This document shows positions 63,293 to 64,000 of a DNA stretch of 64,000 nt, piece by piece. This stretch comes from Eubacteriaceae bacterium (GTDB taxonomy: Bacteria > Bacillota > Clostridia > Peptostreptococcales > Anaerovoracaceae), in assembly GCA_902362435.1 (NCBI GenBank), contig CABIWW010000003.1, positions 1 to 64,000 on the forward strand, given 5' to 3'. The translations under genes were made by a program, and so were the position numbers. Position 1 is the first letter of the stretch. Each line of letters starts with the position of its first letter. Below the pieces are notes generated by a model. It searched no databases and was not told where the DNA came from. It worked only from the letters and a program-made list of their open reading frames with translations.

Positions 63293-63523
63293 ATGTACTT
63301 TAAAAGAATAGAAGATTTAAGAATCGATCACGATTATACACAAAAACAGGTAGCGCAGCGCTTGAATATAGCCCGAGAAGTCTATCGAAGATATGAAAAA
63401 GGCACTCGTTCAATTCCTGTAGACTGTCTCATCAAACTAGCCGAGCTTTATGATACCAGCGTCGATTATATTCTTGATCTGACAAACGTAAAAAAGCACT
63501 ATCCTCGAACTCCTTCAAAATAA
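63293..63523 (+). CDS. XRE-family HTH regulator
   Basis: A 76-residue Cro/CI-type DNA-binding protein: MYFKRIEDLRIDHDYTQKQV, AQRLNIAREVYRRYEKGTRS and LIKLAELYDTSVDYILDLTN cover the whole HTH domain. ATG 63293 follows TGGAGTGCC. It diverges from the membrane protein/lipoprotein pair, whose promoter contains a paired motif, and is likely their repressor. Confidence 0.88.
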   Translation: MYFKRIEDLRIDHDYTQKQVAQRLNIAREVYRRYEKGTRSIPVDCLIKLAELYDTSVDYILDLTNVKKHYPRTPSK

Positions 63524-63605
63524 TCCAGAGTATTTTCACTTACATTACATTCGATAAAAATTGCAGCATTTTTTATATTGCAAAAAATGGCAGCCGCAGA
63601 AATGA

Positions 63606-63635
63606 TTTTCACCACATGCTGTCCTTTGTTATAAT
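63606..63635 (+). promoter_or_regulatory. Promoter of the window-end gene
   Basis: TTTTCA (63606-63611), 18 bp, TATAAT (63630-63635), about 40 bp before ATG 63678. The -35 box is a weak match. Confidence 0.45.
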
Positions 63636-63677
63636 ACTGTCTGAAAACCGCCCCCATCGAGCGAAAGGAGCAAGAAC

Positions 63678-64000
63678 ATGCCCGACAAAGAAAATATATC
63701 CGAAAAAAAAGTATATCTGTCATCTCTTGTCTGTGAGCCGCTTGTCAGCTATCTCAAGGCTCAGGGTTTTTCACCTGTGCTGCTGGACGGAACAGATTCC
63801 CCGGTATATGAGGAAGTCTCTACTCATGCCGACATACACATGTGTCAGCTCGGGCTATGGGACGGCGTGCGCCTTTTCCACGGAAATACGTCAAAGCTAG
63901 GGCATGATTACCCGGGAAATATCATCTACAATGCAGTCTGCACCGGGAAATATTTTATCCATAACCTTGAATATACCGATCCGGAGCTTCTTGATGCCAC
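63678..64000 (+). CDS. DUF6873-like protein, cut by the window edge
   Basis: ATG 63678 follows AAAGGAGCAAGAAC. The visible 107 residues begin MPDKENISEKKVYLSSLVCE and include VSTHADIHMCQLGLW, HDYPGNIIYNAVCTGKYFIH and NLEYTDPELLDA. This resembles the N-terminus of the DUF6873 GME-fold family found in Clostridia, with its HADIHM-type motif, but I am not certain of the family. The C-terminal part is outside the window. Confidence 0.6.
   Translation, partial: MPDKENISEKKVYLSSLVCEPLVSYLKAQGFSPVLLDGTDSPVYEEVSTHADIHMCQLGLWDGVRLFHGNTSKLGHDYPGNIIYNAVCTGKYFIHNLEYTDPELLDA

Overview
The window looks like chromosomal DNA of an anaerobic, endospore-forming Firmicute of class Clostridia. Spore genes (yqfC, yqfD, a cwlJ-gerQ pair, a spoVAF-type gene), a tryptophan T-box, pyruvate phosphate dikinase, pyruvate carboxylase, a sigma-54 enhancer-binding activator and family III CoA-transferases point that way. 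An amino-acid-fermenting lineage near Anaerovoracaceae/Eubacteriales family XIII is my guess; no rRNA is present to prove it, and I saw no tRNA or CRISPR array. Most genes lie on the minus strand.

Layout. 1-2.2 kb is mobile DNA: the end of an IS3-type element, an IS21-like remnant with terminal repeat arrays, and a complete IS1182-type element with 18-bp perfect terminal inverted repeats. 2.3-12.3 kb (minus) is the conserved housekeeping block yqfC-yqfD-phoH-ybeY-cdd-era-recO-(DUF4342 protein)-glyQS-ppdK. 12.5-16.3 kb carries two FAD proteins and small membrane proteins. 16.5-19.5 kb is an AT-rich accessory island of zinc-ribbon membrane proteins and a lipoprotein, facing a small XRE regulator. 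19.5-20.2 kb has no gene but holds two unusual repeat families upstream of dinB. 21.7-26.3 kb is dnaE-pfkA. 26.4-32.0 kb holds an L,D-transpeptidase, a large double-HTH regulator, envelope proteins, a GNAT enzyme and a broken ada remnant.

32.1-38.3 kb is the most interesting region: a PAS/sigma-54 activator upstream of an exact -24/-12 promoter, followed by an APC permease, a hotdog protein resembling beta-aminoacyl-CoA ammonia-lyases, and two translationally coupled CaiB/BaiF CoA-transferases, closed by a strong terminator. It reads as a self-contained, inducible route to import an amino acid, attach CoA and remove ammonia; the substrate is unknown.

38.5-45.6 kb is a complete trpEGD(CF)BA operon under a Trp-specific T-box. 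45.7-48.2 kb is xpaC-telA. 48.4-50.9 kb is a spore-germination cluster (spoVAF-like, cwlJ, gerQ-like). 51.0-58.3 kb has pyc, a Crp/Fnr regulator, mscS and typA. 58.4-64 kb has an atypical amidase, a methyltransferase, azlCD, ung (apparently leaderless), a second XRE/lipoprotein/membrane-protein module, and the start of a gene that runs off the window.
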